Of a stretch of DNA of 64,000 bases, positions 25,360 through 34,294 are shown piece after piece. The notes beneath the pieces were generated by a model. The model saw only the letters and a list, made by a program, of their open reading frames with translations. It made no database searches and was not told the origin of the DNA. The translations under genes were made by a program, and so were the position numbers. The first letter of the stretch is position 1, and each line of letters opens with the position of its first letter. Source of the stretch: Roseiflexus sp034432635 (GTDB lineage: Bacteria; Chloroflexota; Chloroflexia; Chloroflexales; Roseiflexaceae); the NCBI GenBank assembly GCA_034432635.1, contig DAOUBK010000100.1:1-64000 (forward strand), given 5' to 3'.

Positions 25360-26625
25360 TCAGAGTCCTGGTCTGAATCGCAGCGCCAGCGCAACGCCTG
25401 CCAGCAACAGCGCCGCTATGATCATCCATACGAAATGATCCGAACCGCCGGTGCGCGGCAACGTTGCGGGTGCGGCCACGGTTGGCGTTGCGGCAACCCC
25501 TGCGGCTTCAGGTGTCGTTGTGACTGGAATGTCAGGAGCCGCTGTCGCCGTCTCGGTTGGTGTTTCTGTTGGCGTTGCCGGCACAGGCGTATCACGCGGT
25601 TGTGGTTCCTCACGCGGAACCGGCGTCGGGGTTGGTATCGCTGTGGGGGTTGCTTCCGCCGGTCCGGGAATGATGCGGATGGGAACTTCCGCCTGGCGCG
25701 GCGCCTGAACTTCGTCGTCGAACTCGTCGCGCACGCCCAATGCTTCGGCGCGGTTAATGAATGCTATCTCAACCGAACGCAGCGCAGTGAAGACAGTCGT
25801 GACGGTAATGATCTCACCGGGTCGCAGCCGGGTCAGTCCAAGACCGGGCAGCACATCGTCCCATTCCAGCACCCCTTCTGTGATCGTCGATGTCGCGGTC
25901 AATGTCGGTGCTGGTATAGCGCTTGCGAATTGCAGGTAGGTCAGGTCGAACGTATCGCGCAGCGGAATACGGGTCAGATCGGCAGCGCCGTCGTTGCTGA
26001 TCGTAATGGTGAAGGTGAGCGGAAGACCACTGGCGGCAACTGTATCGGTCACGAGTTCTTTTCTCACAATGACCTGCCCGCCAATCGCATCGCCGGTACT
26101 GCTCCGTCCATCGCCGACATATTCCTGCCCACCAAATCCGACGGCTGCACCGATACGCGCCCGGTTGACGGTTGCCACACGTGGCGCAATTGCGCGAAAC
26201 ACGGTGATGATTTCGATCGATTGTCCCGGATTGAGCGGACCAAAGAGGGTATCCGTCGTCAGATCGCTCCAGGTAATCAACCCGCTGCCGGTTGCCGGCG
26301 TCACGATATTCGTCGATGACAGCGGAATGGTGCGTTCGAGTTGCAGAATGCTCGATTCATACTCATCGATCAGCGGCAGGGTGGTGATCGAGATCGTTCC
26401 GGTGTTGGTGATTCGAATGGTAAAGGTCAGCTCCTGCCCGACCTGAATGACATCCGATCCCTGCAGGCGTTTTGTGATCTCCATGCTCAACGTGCCGGTC
26501 TGCGCGGGAGGGGCGGCTGCCAGATCGGAGGGCGCAGCAATGTAGCAGATCGCGACGGTTGCGATAGCAACGATAACTGCGGCGATGAACGGACGCCAGC
26601 CGGTTGATGTTGTCGATGATGGTAT
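25360..26625 (-). CDS. secreted DUF11-repeat protein with LPXTG-type anchor
   Basis: Surface protein with two DUF11-like repeats, GQELTFTIRITNTGTISITT and a second block from LPLTFTITISNDGAADLTR, each ending near INRAR or INRAE. A Pro/Thr-rich stalk follows, then LPRTGG, a hydrophobic helix and terminal FRPGL. This is the layout of a sortase-anchored protein; no sortase gene is in the window. Upstream of the first usual start (TTG, 26490) the frame continues through a clear signal peptide (WRPFIAAVIVAIATVAI) but has no ATG, GTG or TTG. An AGGAGG box at 26633-26638 faces ATA codons at 26628 and 26625; 26625 is taken as a tentative start. Confidence 0.7.
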   Translation of the reverse strand: MPSSTTSTGWRPFIAAVIVAIATVAICYIAAPSDLAAAPPAQTGTLSMEITKRLQGSDVIQVGQELTFTIRITNTGTISITTLPLIDEYESSILQLERTIPLSSTNIVTPATGSGLITWSDLTTDTLFGPLNPGQSIEIITVFRAIAPRVATVNRARIGAAVGFGGQEYVGDGRSSTGDAIGGQVIVRKELVTDTVAASGLPLTFTITISNDGAADLTRIPLRDTFDLTYLQFASAIPAPTLTATSTITEGVLEWDDVLPGLGLTRLRPGEIITVTTVFTALRSVEIAFINRAEALGVRDEFDDEVQAPRQAEVPIRIIPGPAEATPTAIPTPTPVPREEPQPRDTPVPATPTETPTETATAAPDIPVTTTPEAAGVAATPTVAAPATLPRTGGSDHFVWMIIAALLLAGVALALRFRPGL

Positions 26626-26660
26626 TATAACGCCTCCTGTGCCTGCGTGAGCGGTTTGCG

Positions 26661-27440
26661 CTACTCACGCGGTCGAACCTGCCCGCCACGTCCCTTTTCA
26701 GCAGCCGGAGGATTGGTGACCGCTGCCCGTTCACGTTCCTGTTGTGCCTCCCGGCGCGCCTCGGCATCCGCGATCAGGGCAATGGTTGCACGGAACCCCC
26801 ACACCGCCAGCAATGCCGGTGCAATCAGGAGCAATAAGAAGAATGGCGGCAGGGTTGCCAGAAACACGATGATGCTCATCAGCGCCTGTGTGACGATGGT
26901 GAAGAGTGGTCTGCCGAACGCCAGTACCAGCGCATTCCGCAACGCAAGCAGCAGGCTCTGACGTTCCTGCAACAACGCCAGCGGACCAAGATAGATCAAC
27001 AGGCTGACCCATGCCACCAGCAGATATGCGAACAGCATCATCAGGTAAATGCCGGGCGTTGCGTCCATCTGTGCATAGAAGACCACATTCACCAGGATGA
27101 TGAGCAACCCGGCAAGCCAGGCGCCGTATATCCGCCATCCAAAGCGATAATGCTGTCGCGCTCCGGCGATGAAGTCGCTCAGCGAGACGGTGCGCCCCTC
27201 GTGGATCCGTTGCGCGATCACCGTCAACCCGGCACTCGCCATTCCCATCGGCAGGGTGGTCAACAGCAGCAATGCGGCAGCACCGACTAGCGTCCCGCCA
27301 ATCGCAAAGCCGGCTGCCAGGAGCGGCAATGGAAGCGTGACCAGCAGCCAGACCACGCTGATTAGCGTGAGCGACAGCAGGTCCTCGAAGGTATCGCGCG
27401 CCGATTGCCAGAAGATACGAAATGGGTTCATATATCTCAT
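26661..27440 (-). CDS. multipass membrane protein, YesL/DUF624-like
   Basis: A 259-residue membrane protein with about six hydrophobic segments, for example LTLISVVWLLVTLPLPLLAA, GTLVGAAALLLLTTLPMGMA and IIVFLATLPPFFLLLLIAP. The charged cytoplasmic-type tail is rich in Arg, Glu and Ala. The start region MNPFRIFWQSARDTFEDLLS and the general layout resemble YesL (DUF624) proteins, which have no settled function. Met4 is an alternative start. It ends 36 bases before the putative start of the LPXTG protein gene on the same strand. Confidence 0.7.
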   Translation of the reverse strand: MRYMNPFRIFWQSARDTFEDLLSLTLISVVWLLVTLPLPLLAAGFAIGGTLVGAAALLLLTTLPMGMASAGLTVIAQRIHEGRTVSLSDFIAGARQHYRFGWRIYGAWLAGLLIILVNVVFYAQMDATPGIYLMMLFAYLLVAWVSLLIYLGPLALLQERQSLLLALRNALVLAFGRPLFTIVTQALMSIIVFLATLPPFFLLLLIAPALLAVWGFRATIALIADAEARREAQQERERAAVTNPPAAEKGRGGQVRPRE

Positions 27441-27511
27441 TGCGCGAATGTTTTCGATATGGAACTATTGTAGCAGGATTTCACGCAGAACGATACACCT
27501 CGTCCGAATTC

Positions 27512-28504
27512 TCATCGGCCGCGGAGAAGGGCGTCGAGGCGGCGCACTGACTGCAGGGTTCGCCATGGCACCGGTGATGGTTCGAGCCAGGCGGCAAATG
27601 CTGCTTCCGGTACGATGCGCCGCGCCTGGATCACACGACGCTCATCCAGGAGTTGTGCCAGGTCGCGCAGCGCCTCGATACGCCCAGCGATGATTGCCGG
27701 CTCACGGGTAAGTGCAGCGTATGCCAGCGTCATTATGTCGTATGCCAGAATATCCGACAGGCAGGAACGCAGAACACCTGCAGGAAAACAGCGAATGATC
27801 GCACGCAACCGGTTGCGCCCCAGCAATCGCCGCTTGAGCGGCGATCCGTGACCGCCGGTAGCAGAGTAGATGTGCCGCGCCCGCGCTGCAGGAACGACGA
27901 GGCATTCCCATCCGCGCAGTTGTGCACGCCATGCCAGATCGACATCTTCCAGATAGCTGAAGAAATCCGGCGCCATCAAGCCGGTGTCGTCGAGCATCGT
28001 CCGGCGATAGAGCGCCAGTCCACCGCTTGCCCCCATCACCGGTTGCGGTGTGGCAGGTAACGATTGTACCGCGCGCCCTGTCCACAGATCGAGCGCCAGA
28101 CCGTTGCGGCGTGCAGTGATACCGGCGGAAGCCACCAGATCAGGGCGATGATCGAAGGTCAACACCCCGGCGACTGCACCAAGGCACGGATGATCCATCA
28201 GCGCCTCAACGAGCGTCGGCACGCATCCAGGTTCGACAAACGCATCGTTATTCAGCAGCAATAGCAGATCACCGCGCGCGATTCGCAAGCCGGCGTTGAC
28301 GCCACCGGCAAACCCCAGATTTGCCGGCAGCGCCACCAGACGCACTGTAGGCCAGGCATGTCTCAACCACACGGCGGTGCCATCGATAGAACCGTTATCG
28401 ACGACGATGATTTCGTCTTCAGAGCGAAGTTGCGCCGTAACCGCGCGCAGACAGGCGTCGAGGAAGCGTCTGCCGTTCCAGCTCAGAATGATGACAGAGA
28501 GCAT
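27512..28504 (-). CDS. family 2 glycosyltransferase (rhamnosyltransferase-like)
   Basis: Cytoplasmic GT-A enzyme that adds sugars to a surface glycan. SVIILSWNGRRFLDACLRAV opens the fold, DEIIVVDNGSIDGT binds the nucleotide, and LLLLNNDAFVEPGCV carries the metal-binding Asp of the DXD-like motif. MGASGGLALYRRTML and FFSYLEDVDLAWRAQLRG (the ED-D catalytic base region) are conserved in rhamnosyl- and related transferases. 330 residues from ATG 28504. No polysaccharide cluster surrounds it; acceptor unknown. Confidence 0.88.
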   Translation of the reverse strand: MLSVIILSWNGRRFLDACLRAVTAQLRSEDEIIVVDNGSIDGTAVWLRHAWPTVRLVALPANLGFAGGVNAGLRIARGDLLLLLNNDAFVEPGCVPTLVEALMDHPCLGAVAGVLTFDHRPDLVASAGITARRNGLALDLWTGRAVQSLPATPQPVMGASGGLALYRRTMLDDTGLMAPDFFSYLEDVDLAWRAQLRGWECLVVPAARARHIYSATGGHGSPLKRRLLGRNRLRAIIRCFPAGVLRSCLSDILAYDIMTLAYAALTREPAIIAGRIEALRDLAQLLDERRVIQARRIVPEAAFAAWLEPSPVPWRTLQSVRRLDALLRGR

Positions 28505-28542
28505 AAGGCGTCCACGATGCAACAAAACCGGTTACAAGAGCG

Positions 28543-28558
28543 TACAACGTTGTAGAAT
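28543..28558 (+). promoter_or_regulatory. palindrome overlapping a -10 box
   Basis: A perfect 12-base palindrome, TACAACGTTGTA (28543-28554), overlaps a TAGAAT hexamer (28553-28558) about 35 bases before the next plus-strand gene. It could be an operator; no regulator is identified. Confidence 0.35.
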
Positions 28559-28592
28559 GCAGCGACGCCGTAGAACGTAAAAGGAAGGAACA

Positions 28593-29051
28593 ATGAACTT
28601 TGTGTACGATAACCGACGTTCAGTCGTGGTGGGTATTGGTCTGATCCTGTTGGGTTTCATCTGGTGGCTGAACCTGTGGTGGCTGTTGCTACCGGGTCTG
28701 TTGATTGCCGGTGGAGTAGCGGCATACGTCCAGCAGCGCACGCTACGAATCTCTGAAGCCGTACAGGCTGGTTTGTGGGGTATCGGGCTTGGGTTGCTGC
28801 TGCTGGTTGACTTTCTGTTCCCCGGCATCCTGTTCCTAGCCGGCATCAGCCTTCTGATACGCAGGCATGAAGACGGGATCGACGCGCAGATCCAGCACGG
28901 CATCAACAGATTGCATCGCCCACGCCAGAACACACATCCAGCGAAGACGACCAGCGTTCCGATCACCTTTCATCCTGGTGATGCAACACAAACGCCCTTC
29001 ACATCACCCGATCACGTCGCGACAGGTGAAACGACGCGCCTGCGCGAGTAA
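28593..29051 (+). CDS. small membrane protein, LiaI/DUF5668-like
   Basis: A 152-residue protein with four hydrophobic segments in the first 95 residues (VGIGLILLGFIWWLNLWWLL, LLIAGGVAAYV, AGLWGIGLGLLLLVDFLFPG and ILFLAGISLLI) and a polar Thr/His-rich tail. The G-x-G-L-I-L-L-G...W-P-L-like pattern resembles LiaI/DUF5668 membrane domains of envelope-stress genes. AAGGAAGGAAC precedes the ATG, and a clear terminator follows 30 bases after the stop, so it appears to be monocistronic. Confidence 0.7.
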   Translation: MNFVYDNRRSVVVGIGLILLGFIWWLNLWWLLLPGLLIAGGVAAYVQQRTLRISEAVQAGLWGIGLGLLLLVDFLFPGILFLAGISLLIRRHEDGIDAQIQHGINRLHRPRQNTHPAKTTSVPITFHPGDATQTPFTSPDHVATGETTRLRE

Positions 29052-29081
29052 TAACCACACCAAAGAGTAGTCAATACGAGG

Positions 29082-29111
29082 CGCCTCTGACGCAAATGTC
29101 AGGGGCGTTTT
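29082..29111 (+). terminator. Rho-independent terminator
   Basis: Ten-base stem CGCCTCTGAC (29082-29091) / GTCAGGGGCG (29098-29107) with one G-T pair, six-base loop, then TTTTC. Confidence 0.8.
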
Positions 29112-29207
29112 CTGTAACGTTCGCCGTCGCCTGAAGGTTGCCGCTTCTCAGTCAGTGAGTAGCACGACTGCCCACATTACCGGCTGATCGCCCCGTCCAG
29201 GCGGAGG

Positions 29208-29654
29208 TTATGGCATACCCGGCGCTACACTTAACGCCTGGATCCACGCCCGCCAGTTGAGTTGCGGTTCAGGCACAGGGAGCGGTACCGGCGTCGGCGT
29301 CACCTCGTTTGCCGGACGCTCCTCAAAGGTTGGCAGAATGACCGTATCACCCTCGGCGGCGAGTCCCAGCTGCTCCCGCGCAATCTGTTCGGCGTAAGCG
29401 GGAGACTCGGCATACTCCACCTGACTGAGCAGCGCGCGATTGGTCGCCTCGATACGGGCGTTTTCGGCGATCAACGCCGCACGCCGTTGCTCGAGTTGCG
29501 CGCCGGTCGTGATCTGCCCGACGAAACTTGCCATCATCCACAGTGACAGCACAACCATCGCCAGCGTAAGAACATGCACTCCGGCGCGTCCTGGACTCAG
29601 ACGTTCGCGCAGTGTGCGGTTGCGTGAAGCAGATACATGCCGACGACGGGACAT
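29208..29654 (-). CDS. FtsB/DivIC-like septum formation initiator
   Basis: A 148-residue bitopic membrane protein: basic N terminus, one membrane helix (HVLTLAMVVLSLWMMASFVG), then a coiled coil (QLEQRRAALIAENARIEATN) and YAEQIAREQLGLAAEGDTVI, which is the FtsB/DivIC signature. A Pro-rich tail ends the protein. FtsB-type proteins join FtsL and FtsQ at the division site. No other division genes are nearby, which is common for this family. Confidence 0.8.
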   Translation of the reverse strand: MSRRRHVSASRNRTLRERLSPGRAGVHVLTLAMVVLSLWMMASFVGQITTGAQLEQRRAALIAENARIEATNRALLSQVEYAESPAYAEQIAREQLGLAAEGDTVILPTFEERPANEVTPTPVPLPVPEPQLNWRAWIQALSVAPGMP

Positions 29655-29739
29655 ACGCCTGAACTCCAGAAAAGACAGACACCGGAGAGCACAGAGCGAC
29701 CTCTATTGCGATGTCTCTGTACGATCCGGCAACGACGAT

Positions 29740-30171
29740 TCACGCCTTCTGCTCATCGCGCCGGTCAGGTCGCGGCGCTTCGAGGAGCAGAGGCTCATCG
29801 ATATTGGTCATCATCGAACTCTGACCACGGAACAGACCGCCTGGCTCGATATGCAGCGCAGATGTGGTAATATCGCCCCAGACTTTGCCTGTCGGTGAGA
29901 TTTCGAGCTGTTCGATGGCCGTAATTTCTCCCTTCACTGCGCCAGACACATGCACATTCTGCGCCTTGATTGTTGCGATAACCTGCCCTGTCTCGCCGAT
30001 GATCAGATTCCCCAGAATCTCGATATCACCCTCGACTCTGCCATCGATTCTGATGTTGCCATCAGACTTGAGGGTGCCGACAAAACTGGTGTTGGCGCCA
30101 ATCACCGTCTCGGGCTTGCCGTTGAGATTAGCAGCGGGAAGAGCCTGAGACTGTTTTCTGTTGCCGAACAT
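29740..30171 (-). CDS. bactofilin (polymer-forming cytoskeletal protein)
   Basis: Beta-helical protein that self-assembles into filaments, about 143 residues. Seen: ETVIGANTSFVGTLKSDGNI, RIDGRVEGDIEILGNLIIGE and VHVSGAVKGEITAIEQLEIS, repeats of the bactofilin fold. The start ATG 30171 follows AGAGGAGGAG, a very strong ribosome site. The same frame is open upstream and encodes a membrane helix between 30172 and 30309, so a longer, anchored form is possible. It lies downstream of trmD on the same strand. Confidence 0.88.
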   Translation of the reverse strand: MFGNRKQSQALPAANLNGKPETVIGANTSFVGTLKSDGNIRIDGRVEGDIEILGNLIIGETGQVIATIKAQNVHVSGAVKGEITAIEQLEISPTGKVWGDITTSALHIEPGGLFRGQSSMMTNIDEPLLLEAPRPDRRDEQKA

Positions 30172-30305
30172 TGCTCCTCCTCTAACGGCGGTGTTACTCG
30201 CGCGATGATACTGGGCGCGACGGGCGACACGCCTGATTGCCAATACCGCCAGAATTATCGCCAGAACGGCGATTGCGGCAATTATATAAGACGTTTGACC
30301 TTCGA

Positions 30306-31097
30306 TCAACTTTTTGCCGCAGCGGATTGCTCCGCTCCCTCCGCTACCGGCGGATCGCGCCATCCCAGCGTGCGCAGATACGCACGATCCGCTTCAGTCA
30401 ACGCCGCACGCGCCAGCAGATCGGGGCGGCGTTCCAAGGTACGCCGCAATCGCTCACGCCGTCGCCACCGTGCAACCTCGCCGTGGTGACCGGAGACCAG
30501 CACCGGTGGCACTGCGTGCCCTTCCCATACCACCGGTCGGGTGTACTGCGGGTACTCCAGCAATCCATCGCTGAACGATTCATCAGCGATAGACTCAGCA
30601 TCGATGACTCCCGGAACCAGTCGCGCGACCGCATCGATAACGACCATTGCTGCTAGTTCACCTCCCGTCAGCACATAGTCGCCGATCGAGAGTTCGCGAT
30701 CGATCAGTGTTTCGCGCACGCGCTCGTCCACACCTTCATACCGCCCGCACACCAGCACCAGACGTGGATAGGTCGCAAGTTCGGCGGCGATACGTTGCGT
30801 GAACGGCTCACCATCGGGCGTCATCAGAATGACCGGCGGCTTCGACGGTTCTTCCATCCCGGTCGCCATCGACAGTACCGCACGAATACACGTGGCGAGC
30901 GGTTCGGGTTTCATCACCATGCCCGCCCCACCGCCGTATGGCGCATCGTCGGTCGTCCGGTGACGATCGGTGGCATAGGCGCGAATGTCGTGCAGCACAA
31001 CGTTGATACGCCCGGCTTGAGTCGCCCGCTTGAGAATGCTCTCGTTGAGCGGACCGGCGAACATACCCGGAAATAATGTCAGAACATCAAAGCGCAT
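30306..31097 (-). CDS. trmD: tRNA (guanine-N1-)-methyltransferase
   Basis: Methylates G37 of tRNAs with SAM, preventing frameshifting. MRFDVLTLFPGMFAGPLNES opens the SPOUT domain; DDAPYGGGAGMVMKPEPLA, LVCGRYEGVDERV and SIGDYVLTGGELAAMVVIDA form the knot and SAM site; PQYTRPVVWEG and VLVSGHHGEVARWRRR are the tRNA-binding part. The start is set at ATG 31097, where homology begins; the frame is open to 31172. 263 residues, a typical length. The TGA stop overlaps an in-frame TTG of the upstream-extended bactofilin frame. Confidence 0.95.
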   Translation of the reverse strand: MRFDVLTLFPGMFAGPLNESILKRATQAGRINVVLHDIRAYATDRHRTTDDAPYGGGAGMVMKPEPLATCIRAVLSMATGMEEPSKPPVILMTPDGEPFTQRIAAELATYPRLVLVCGRYEGVDERVRETLIDRELSIGDYVLTGGELAAMVVIDAVARLVPGVIDAESIADESFSDGLLEYPQYTRPVVWEGHAVPPVLVSGHHGEVARWRRRERLRRTLERRPDLLARAALTEADRAYLRTLGWRDPPVAEGAEQSAAAKS

Positions 31098-31153
31098 GTC
31101 TGCATTGTAGCACAGACCGGTTGCCCTGCCACACCTCCGGGGTAACAATCCGA

Positions 31154-31409
31154 TCACGTAGAATTTTGACAAAATAAATCAAATAACACAACAATTGTTG
31201 AGTCCATCACCTGCAACGGCTGAATGCCAACGAACTCGCGAGAAGGCACGCTCTCTCCTTCGACTTCGAGACACAACTCGATCGCTTCACGTATTCGTTT
31301 CATCAAGGTATCGAGCGATCTAGCCTGCGTATGACATCCATGCAGTTCAGGGACGCTGGCGATATCCTTTGGAGTCGCGTTCAATAATGACGCTAAAGAC
31401 ACGAGACAT
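31154..31409 (-). pseudogene. HicB-family antitoxin, frameshifted
   Basis: The 5' frame starts at ATG 31409 after an AGGA box and reads MSRVFSVIIERDSKGY. The coding sense then moves to another frame reading IASVPELHGCHTQARSLDTL followed by IREAIELCLEVEGE. Together they form a HicB antitoxin fold (usually ...GYYVASVPELPGCHTQG...EAI). A few bases are missing at the join, near 31360. No HicA toxin is recognisable next to it. The surrounding 31.1-31.75 kb is AT-richer and holds no other gene I can support. Confidence 0.65.
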
Positions 31410-31761
31410 GCTTTAATTTCCTGGCGCGTAGGTTTATAAGCGCGATCTATCATCGGAAAAGTTTTGAGTACCAGACCCGTAGGCGGTGTAAGAGAATAGT
31501 GACAGCAGTTATGTTGTATGTACAATGTCGTCTCTTAGATACCTCGACTATAAGATAATAAGTGTCCCTGGTCAACTTCTGCGCGTCACTGCTTCGGCAC
31601 GGTGCATGCTGCCGTTCACACACCAACGTCTGCCACGCGATGCCCTCCACCGGGAGTGGTAGGATGAATGGCAACAGGTTTCCTGACGCAGCATCCGTCT
31701 GCGGCGTGGTTGCGTTAGAACGATTGACAAAGCAGGCATAATCTGTTGTGGAGGCAAACGC

Positions 31762-32238
31762 ATGGCTGAGCGACCGCTCAACGTTGGCAATCAGGCGCCG
31801 GATTTTACGGCGCTAACCGATACCGGTGCGACGATCAAACTGTCCGATTTTCGCGGAAAGCGGGTGATCCTCTACTTTTATCCAAAGGATGACACATCGG
31901 GTTGCACAACGCAGGCGTGTGGTTTTCGGGATGCATATCCGCAGATCGAAGAAAAGAACGCCGTTGTGCTCGGCGTCAGCCCCGACGGCGTGAAGTCACA
32001 CCAGAAGTTCAAAACGAAGCATCACCTGCCATTTACTCTGCTGGTCGACGAGGATCACGCAATCGCAGAGGCATACGGCGTCTGGGTTGAAAAGTCGATG
32101 TATGGCAAGAAGTACTGGGGGATCGAGCGCAGCCACTTTGTGATCGACGAAAACGGTACGATTGTTGAAGCGGCAGTGAAAGTCAAACCCGAGGAGAGTG
32201 TCCGGCGCGCTGTTGCAGCGCTGGATATTGAACGCTAG
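31762..32238 (+). CDS. bcp: thioredoxin-dependent peroxiredoxin (Bcp/PrxQ)
   Basis: Reduces hydrogen peroxide and organic hydroperoxides in the cytoplasm. FYPKDDTSGCTTQACGFRD holds the peroxidatic Cys (GCTTQAC pattern, with a second Cys five residues on that can act as the resolving Cys), after DFRGKRVILYFYPKD. LLVDEDHAIAEAYGVWVEK and IERSHFVIDENG are standard. 158 residues, a normal length. GTGGAGG lies just upstream of the ATG. Confidence 0.94.
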   Translation: MAERPLNVGNQAPDFTALTDTGATIKLSDFRGKRVILYFYPKDDTSGCTTQACGFRDAYPQIEEKNAVVLGVSPDGVKSHQKFKTKHHLPFTLLVDEDHAIAEAYGVWVEKSMYGKKYWGIERSHFVIDENGTIVEAAVKVKPEESVRRAVAALDIER

Positions 32239-32384
32239 AGCACAGTTCAGAACAGTCGCGTGCCGGGATCGTGCATATCGTGCACCAATGTGAGCAGGGT
32301 ACCCGTGCACCAGACTGCAGTCACCGGCACTGCGCTGCAATCAGTGTTCTCTCCGGATCACAGATTACGCCAGCGACCCTGATG

Positions 32385-32996
32385 CTACACGGTCGTATCC
32401 GGCGCTCCGGTGAAGAGGTCGGCGACGCAGAAGGCGATGTCGGGCAGACAGGCGAAGGCGACCTGATCTGTAGCATTGGCGACAACCGGCGCTGCGTAAC
32501 GTCCCGGCGCTTCGAGCAGATAACGACGCGCCTGGCGCGTTTCCGGGTCTACGATTGCATACTCCGGCACGCCAGCCGCTGCATAGGCTGCCAGTTTCAC
32601 CCGTTCATCATACGCATGCGTCCCCGGCGATAGCACCTCGATGATCAGGTCGGGGACGCCGTAGATCCGTCCATTTCGTATGATCCCTGCGTTTGCAGTG
32701 CGGATGAAGACCATGTCTGGTTGAACCGGATCGCATCCAGGCATAATGACGCCGATCGGCGCCATAAACATATAGCCAAGCCCCCGTTCCTTTGCCGGCA
32801 ACCCGACGAACTGGATCAGTGAGAGAATGATCCACTGGTGAAAACTGTACGGCGCAGTGGTCATATAGAGCACTCCATCGATGATCTCGTAGCGGTTGCC
32901 GTCGTTCGGGAGCGCCTCCCAATCCGCCAGCGTCCAGTGCCCCTGGCGCGGACCGGCGACGACCGGCGCATCGGTTTTGATCACGAGTGCGGTCAT
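32385..32996 (-). CDS. Uma2 family protein (DUF820), putative PD-(D/E)XK nuclease fold
   Basis: A 203-residue member of the Uma2/DUF820 family common in cyanobacteria and Chloroflexota. NRYEIIDGVLYMT, DPVQPDMVFIR, GVPDLIIEVLSPGTHAYDER and KLAAYAAAGVPEYAIVDPET carry the acidic and Lys residues of the restriction-endonuclease-like core. A cellular role is not known. Start ATG 32996 with AAGGGGA upstream; the frame is open further 5' without homology. A second Uma2 gene lies at 36.3 kb. Confidence 0.85.
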   Translation of the reverse strand: MTALVIKTDAPVVAGPRQGHWTLADWEALPNDGNRYEIIDGVLYMTTAPYSFHQWIILSLIQFVGLPAKERGLGYMFMAPIGVIMPGCDPVQPDMVFIRTANAGIIRNGRIYGVPDLIIEVLSPGTHAYDERVKLAAYAAAGVPEYAIVDPETRQARRYLLEAPGRYAAPVVANATDQVAFACLPDIAFCVADLFTGAPDTTV

Positions 32997-33091
32997 GGTT
33001 TTCCCCTTCGGTGAGCGGTTTTGCACCTGTGTGACGATACGCGCCACCCGCACCGCACGAATGGCGCGTGCCTTCGTTTGCATACCGTCGA

Positions 33092-34030
33092 TCAGCGGAA
33101 CACGCTCAACGCCATGTAGAACGACACACACCAGTTTGGTGCATCCACAATCTGGCTGATCCGCAGGTCGCCTGCCAGACTGCACAGGATGTAAGCATCT
33201 TCGCGGCTCAATCCCTTCTCGCGCCCCAGCCAGTCGATCATATCACGCACCGCGTTCTGCGCATTCACCATCAAGTCCGGTCCGATTGCCGTGGTGACGA
33301 AATAGCCCTTTTCATCATACGCCTGCTGGATCGGTCCCGGCGGCGTGAAGAATTGATAGCTCCACGGGCGCAGACTCCGCCCTTTGATGACGTTGAAGCG
33401 CAGACTGAACTGCATAGGGCATTCGATACCGGTCACGCACACTTCACCATCACCCTGCGCCGCGTGGCAGTCGCCGGCGGAGAAGAGCGCACCCCGCACG
33501 AAGACCGGCAGGTACAGTCTGGCGCCGACGTTCAGGTGGCGTGTGTCGATGTTTCCCCCCGCCTTACCGCACGGCAGCACATCGAATGCGCCTGGTTCAT
33601 CAAGCGCGACACCCATCGTGCCACAGAAGGGCTGGATCGGAATATGAATGTCGTCGCGGAGTGGCGCTGCCACACCGTTGCTCAGGTCGAAATGGCGAAT
33701 GTACGGCGCGGTGAAATCATTCGCCAGCAGACCCAACTCCGGAATGATGCCGGTCCACCCCCAATTGAGCGTCAGCATACGCAGGATCTCGACTTCGAGG
33801 ATATCGCCCGGTTCAGCACCTTTGACGAAGATCGGACCGGCGAGCGGGTAAAGTTGATCAAAATCGAGGTTTGTCAGTACCGACGCATCGCAACCGGGGG
33901 TGACCTGGTTGTTGGTCACCTCGGCAGTTTCGCAGTGCACAATGTCGCCCGGTTCGATCTCGATGGCTGGCGGCAGGCTGTTGTCCCACTTGTGGTGGAT
34001 CTGGTCGGGACGAAGCACGTGTTCCGCCAT
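33092..34030 (-). CDS. acetamidase/formamidase family amidohydrolase
   Basis: Zinc-type amidase that releases ammonia from formamide or similar short amides. Seen: IHHKWDNSLPPAIEIEPGD at the N terminus, VTPGCDAS, GPIFVKGAEPGDILEVEIL, IQPFCGTMGVALDE, PCGKAGGNIDTRHL and the metal-site GDCHAAQGDGEVCVTGIE, all FmdA/AmdA family features. 312 residues from ATG 34030 with AAGGAG upstream. Physiological amide unknown; it may serve nitrogen supply. Confidence 0.92.
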   Translation of the reverse strand: MAEHVLRPDQIHHKWDNSLPPAIEIEPGDIVHCETAEVTNNQVTPGCDASVLTNLDFDQLYPLAGPIFVKGAEPGDILEVEILRMLTLNWGWTGIIPELGLLANDFTAPYIRHFDLSNGVAAPLRDDIHIPIQPFCGTMGVALDEPGAFDVLPCGKAGGNIDTRHLNVGARLYLPVFVRGALFSAGDCHAAQGDGEVCVTGIECPMQFSLRFNVIKGRSLRPWSYQFFTPPGPIQQAYDEKGYFVTTAIGPDLMVNAQNAVRDMIDWLGREKGLSREDAYILCSLAGDLRISQIVDAPNWCVSFYMALSVFR

Positions 34031-34294
34031 GGCATGCTCCTTCCTGGTTCTGACATGATAGTTCGGGAGGATCGCCATGATACCACACAACGCACGACGC
34101 ACTCGACGGCTCTTGAGACCCTGCAAATGAGGCGGTGCCGGCGGCATAAGCGTCTATCCGAATAACCCATATCAGGGTCTATACCAACAGGCAGGCGAAG
34201 ACAATGCTGCGCCCGCTCCACCCGGTCGGATGAGATCCAGATACGCCGACCGGTTACCTGTTCCCCGATCCGGCGTCAATCGCAGGACTCCTGG

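Noticed and set aside
31450..31674. 74-codon minus-strand frame upstream of the hicB remnant, considered as HicA
   Set aside because: Lacks the HicA GSHH/HxK-type pattern and shows no protein-like structure.
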